Source: Lachnospiraceae bacterium
GTDB lineage: Bacteria; Bacillota_A; Clostridia; Lachnospirales; Lachnospiraceae
Reading direction: 5' to 3'
NCBI GenBank assembly: GCA_017553665.1
Contig: JAFZKM010000095.1
Location: forward strand, 1-5,165
Length of the DNA stretch: 5,165 bases
Of this stretch, positions 4,546 to 5,165 are shown in pieces. Each line of letters opens with the position of its first letter. Positions within the stretch are counted from its first letter, which is position 1. The position numbers and the translations under genes were made by a program. The notes beneath the pieces were generated by a model. That model was not told where the DNA came from, did no database searches, and saw only the letters and a list, made by a program, of their open reading frames with translations.

Positions 4546-5165
4546 ATGAAGAACTTTTTTAAAAAGCTGTTCGGAGATAAGTATCCTGACAGGGCAAGAA
4601 AGAAGAACCGCATAGAATGCGTATACGCAGGCCCCGAGGAGATGGCCCGCAGATTTAACCGCATGGAGAAGGTCTATGCAGGTCCTCCCTCGCGCGACCG
4701 CGAGGATGACAATGCCATGGAAGACGTCTACGCCGGTCCCGATCCTGATGTCGATCCCGACGATGAGCCGCAGAGTTCCCCGGCTGTAAAGGAGAATCCC
4801 TTTGAGGGAGTGTACAGAGGGCCTGAGCCTGAGCGAAATCAGGCAGAAAGCGCGGAAGAAGATCCCGATACGATTGTGGAAGAGGAAAAGAAATCCAGAG
4901 AAGAGATAAGACGAGCCAAACTCGAAGAACTGTTGAAAGACAGACGTCAGTTCGAGACCGTCTACGCAGGACCTTCGACCATGCCCCCTTCCGAGATGAT
5001 GGCGGTCTACGCCGGCCCCATGCAGATGCAGCAAAATTCCATGATGATGGCCTATGCCGGTCCCGCACAGATGCAGCAGAGTCCTCCGATAGGGTTTGTT
5101 TACGGCGGTCCTGCGCAGATACAGCCTAACCGGCAAACAGGCTCCGAACCTTACTCTATGAGAGG
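4546..5165 (+). CDS. VYAGP-repeat low-complexity protein, function unknown (partial at right edge)
   Basis: ATG at 4546, with AAAGGAG 10 nt upstream, opens a frame that is uninterrupted for 206 codons to the right edge; the end is not visible. The first 22 residues are short, aromatic and basic (MKNFFKKLFGDKYPDRARKK) and could be an amphipathic membrane-binding helix or a leader. The rest has no hydrophobic segment and carries eight copies of a V-Y-A-G-P-type pentapeptide: valine at 26, 43, 61, 89, 139, 154 and 185, plus one AYAGP at 169-173. The first four sit in acidic, charged linkers. A highly charged, probably helical spacer (about 100-136, EEEKKSREEIRRAKLEELLK) separates them from the last four, which lie in Met/Gln/Pro-rich sequence and recur every 15-16 residues. 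I recognise no known domain. Possibilities are a scaffold with repeated docking peptides, a multi-core precursor peptide or a surface-associated disordered protein; none is supported beyond the repeats. Confidence 0.82.
   Translation, partial: MKNFFKKLFGDKYPDRARKKNRIECVYAGPEEMARRFNRMEKVYAGPPSRDREDDNAMEDVYAGPDPDVDPDDEPQSSPAVKENPFEGVYRGPEPERNQAESAEEDPDTIVEEEKKSREEIRRAKLEELLKDRRQFETVYAGPSTMPPSEMMAVYAGPMQMQQNSMMMAYAGPAQMQQSPPIGFVYGGPAQIQPNRQTGSEPYSMR
4621..5112 (+). repeat. Eight VYAGP-type peptide repeats within one gene
   Basis: The codons for the pentapeptide start at 4621, 4672, 4726, 4810, 4960, 5005, 5050 and 5098. Peptides in order are VYAGP, VYAGP, VYAGP, VYRGP, VYAGP, VYAGP, AYAGP and VYGGP; Tyr, the final Gly and Pro never vary. 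Synonymous codons vary freely (Gly as GGC, GGT, GGG or GGA; Val as GTA, GTC, GTG or GTT), so these are not recent DNA duplications. Copies six to eight share a longer unit of the form MM-x-VYAGP-x-QMQQ. Confidence 0.9.

Noticed and set aside
4540..4660. Signal peptide or transmembrane helix at the N-terminus of the VYAGP protein
   Set aside because: The basic head is followed by only a very short aromatic stretch and then charged residues; there is no hydrophobic core long enough for secretion or membrane spanning.
4516..5136. Minus-strand open frames of 206 and 137 codons opposite the VYAGP-repeat gene
   Set aside because: They have no convincing ribosome site, and their Arg, His and Leu content is the expected complement of the repeat-coding sequence. 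The plus-strand frame has AAAGGAG and clear peptide-level conservation among repeats.

Overview
The window looks like ordinary chromosome from a Clostridia-type Firmicute, most likely a Lachnospiraceae-like gut or rumen anaerobe. I infer this from the strong AGGAG/GGAGG ribosome sites, the tight gene packing, the mutS2, trmL, cheX, aminotransferase and Lrp gene set, and the two lineage-type proteins of unknown function on the right. Composition is roughly balanced between GC and AT by eye. I see no tRNA, rRNA, IS element, phage gene or CRISPR array.

Left and middle (1-3767) is one leftward block. Read in its own direction, it starts with a 33-residue membrane microprotein (3767-3666) and a stand-alone AIR-synthase C-terminal-domain protein (3598-3107). 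Next come an Lrp/AsnC-family regulator (3048-2560), a class I/II PLP aminotransferase (2563-1397, 4-bp ATGA overlap with the regulator) and a CheX-like CheY-P phosphatase (1390-920, 6 bp after the aminotransferase). A perfect 9-bp hairpin (913-888) follows, then the tRNA wobble methyltransferase TrmL (873-382), and finally the first 116 residues of MutS2, which runs off the left edge. The regulator, aminotransferase and CheX appear translationally coupled, which suggests amino-acid-responsive control of an aminotransferase with a chemotaxis phosphatase attached. TrmL and MutS2 form a translation and genome-maintenance tail that may depend on read-through of the hairpin.

Right side (3805-5165) is two rightward genes. 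The first encodes a 198-residue protein with an N-terminal membrane anchor and a very acidic linker. The second, cut by the right edge, encodes a low-complexity protein with eight copies of a VYAGP-type pentapeptide. The divergent start codons at 3767 and 3805 are only 37 bp apart, so any promoters there must lie inside or beyond the opposing genes.

The best candidate for something undescribed is the VYAGP-repeat protein and its membrane-anchored neighbour. The motif is kept at the protein level while its codons differ in every copy, which argues for selection on the peptide. Its function cannot be read from this window.
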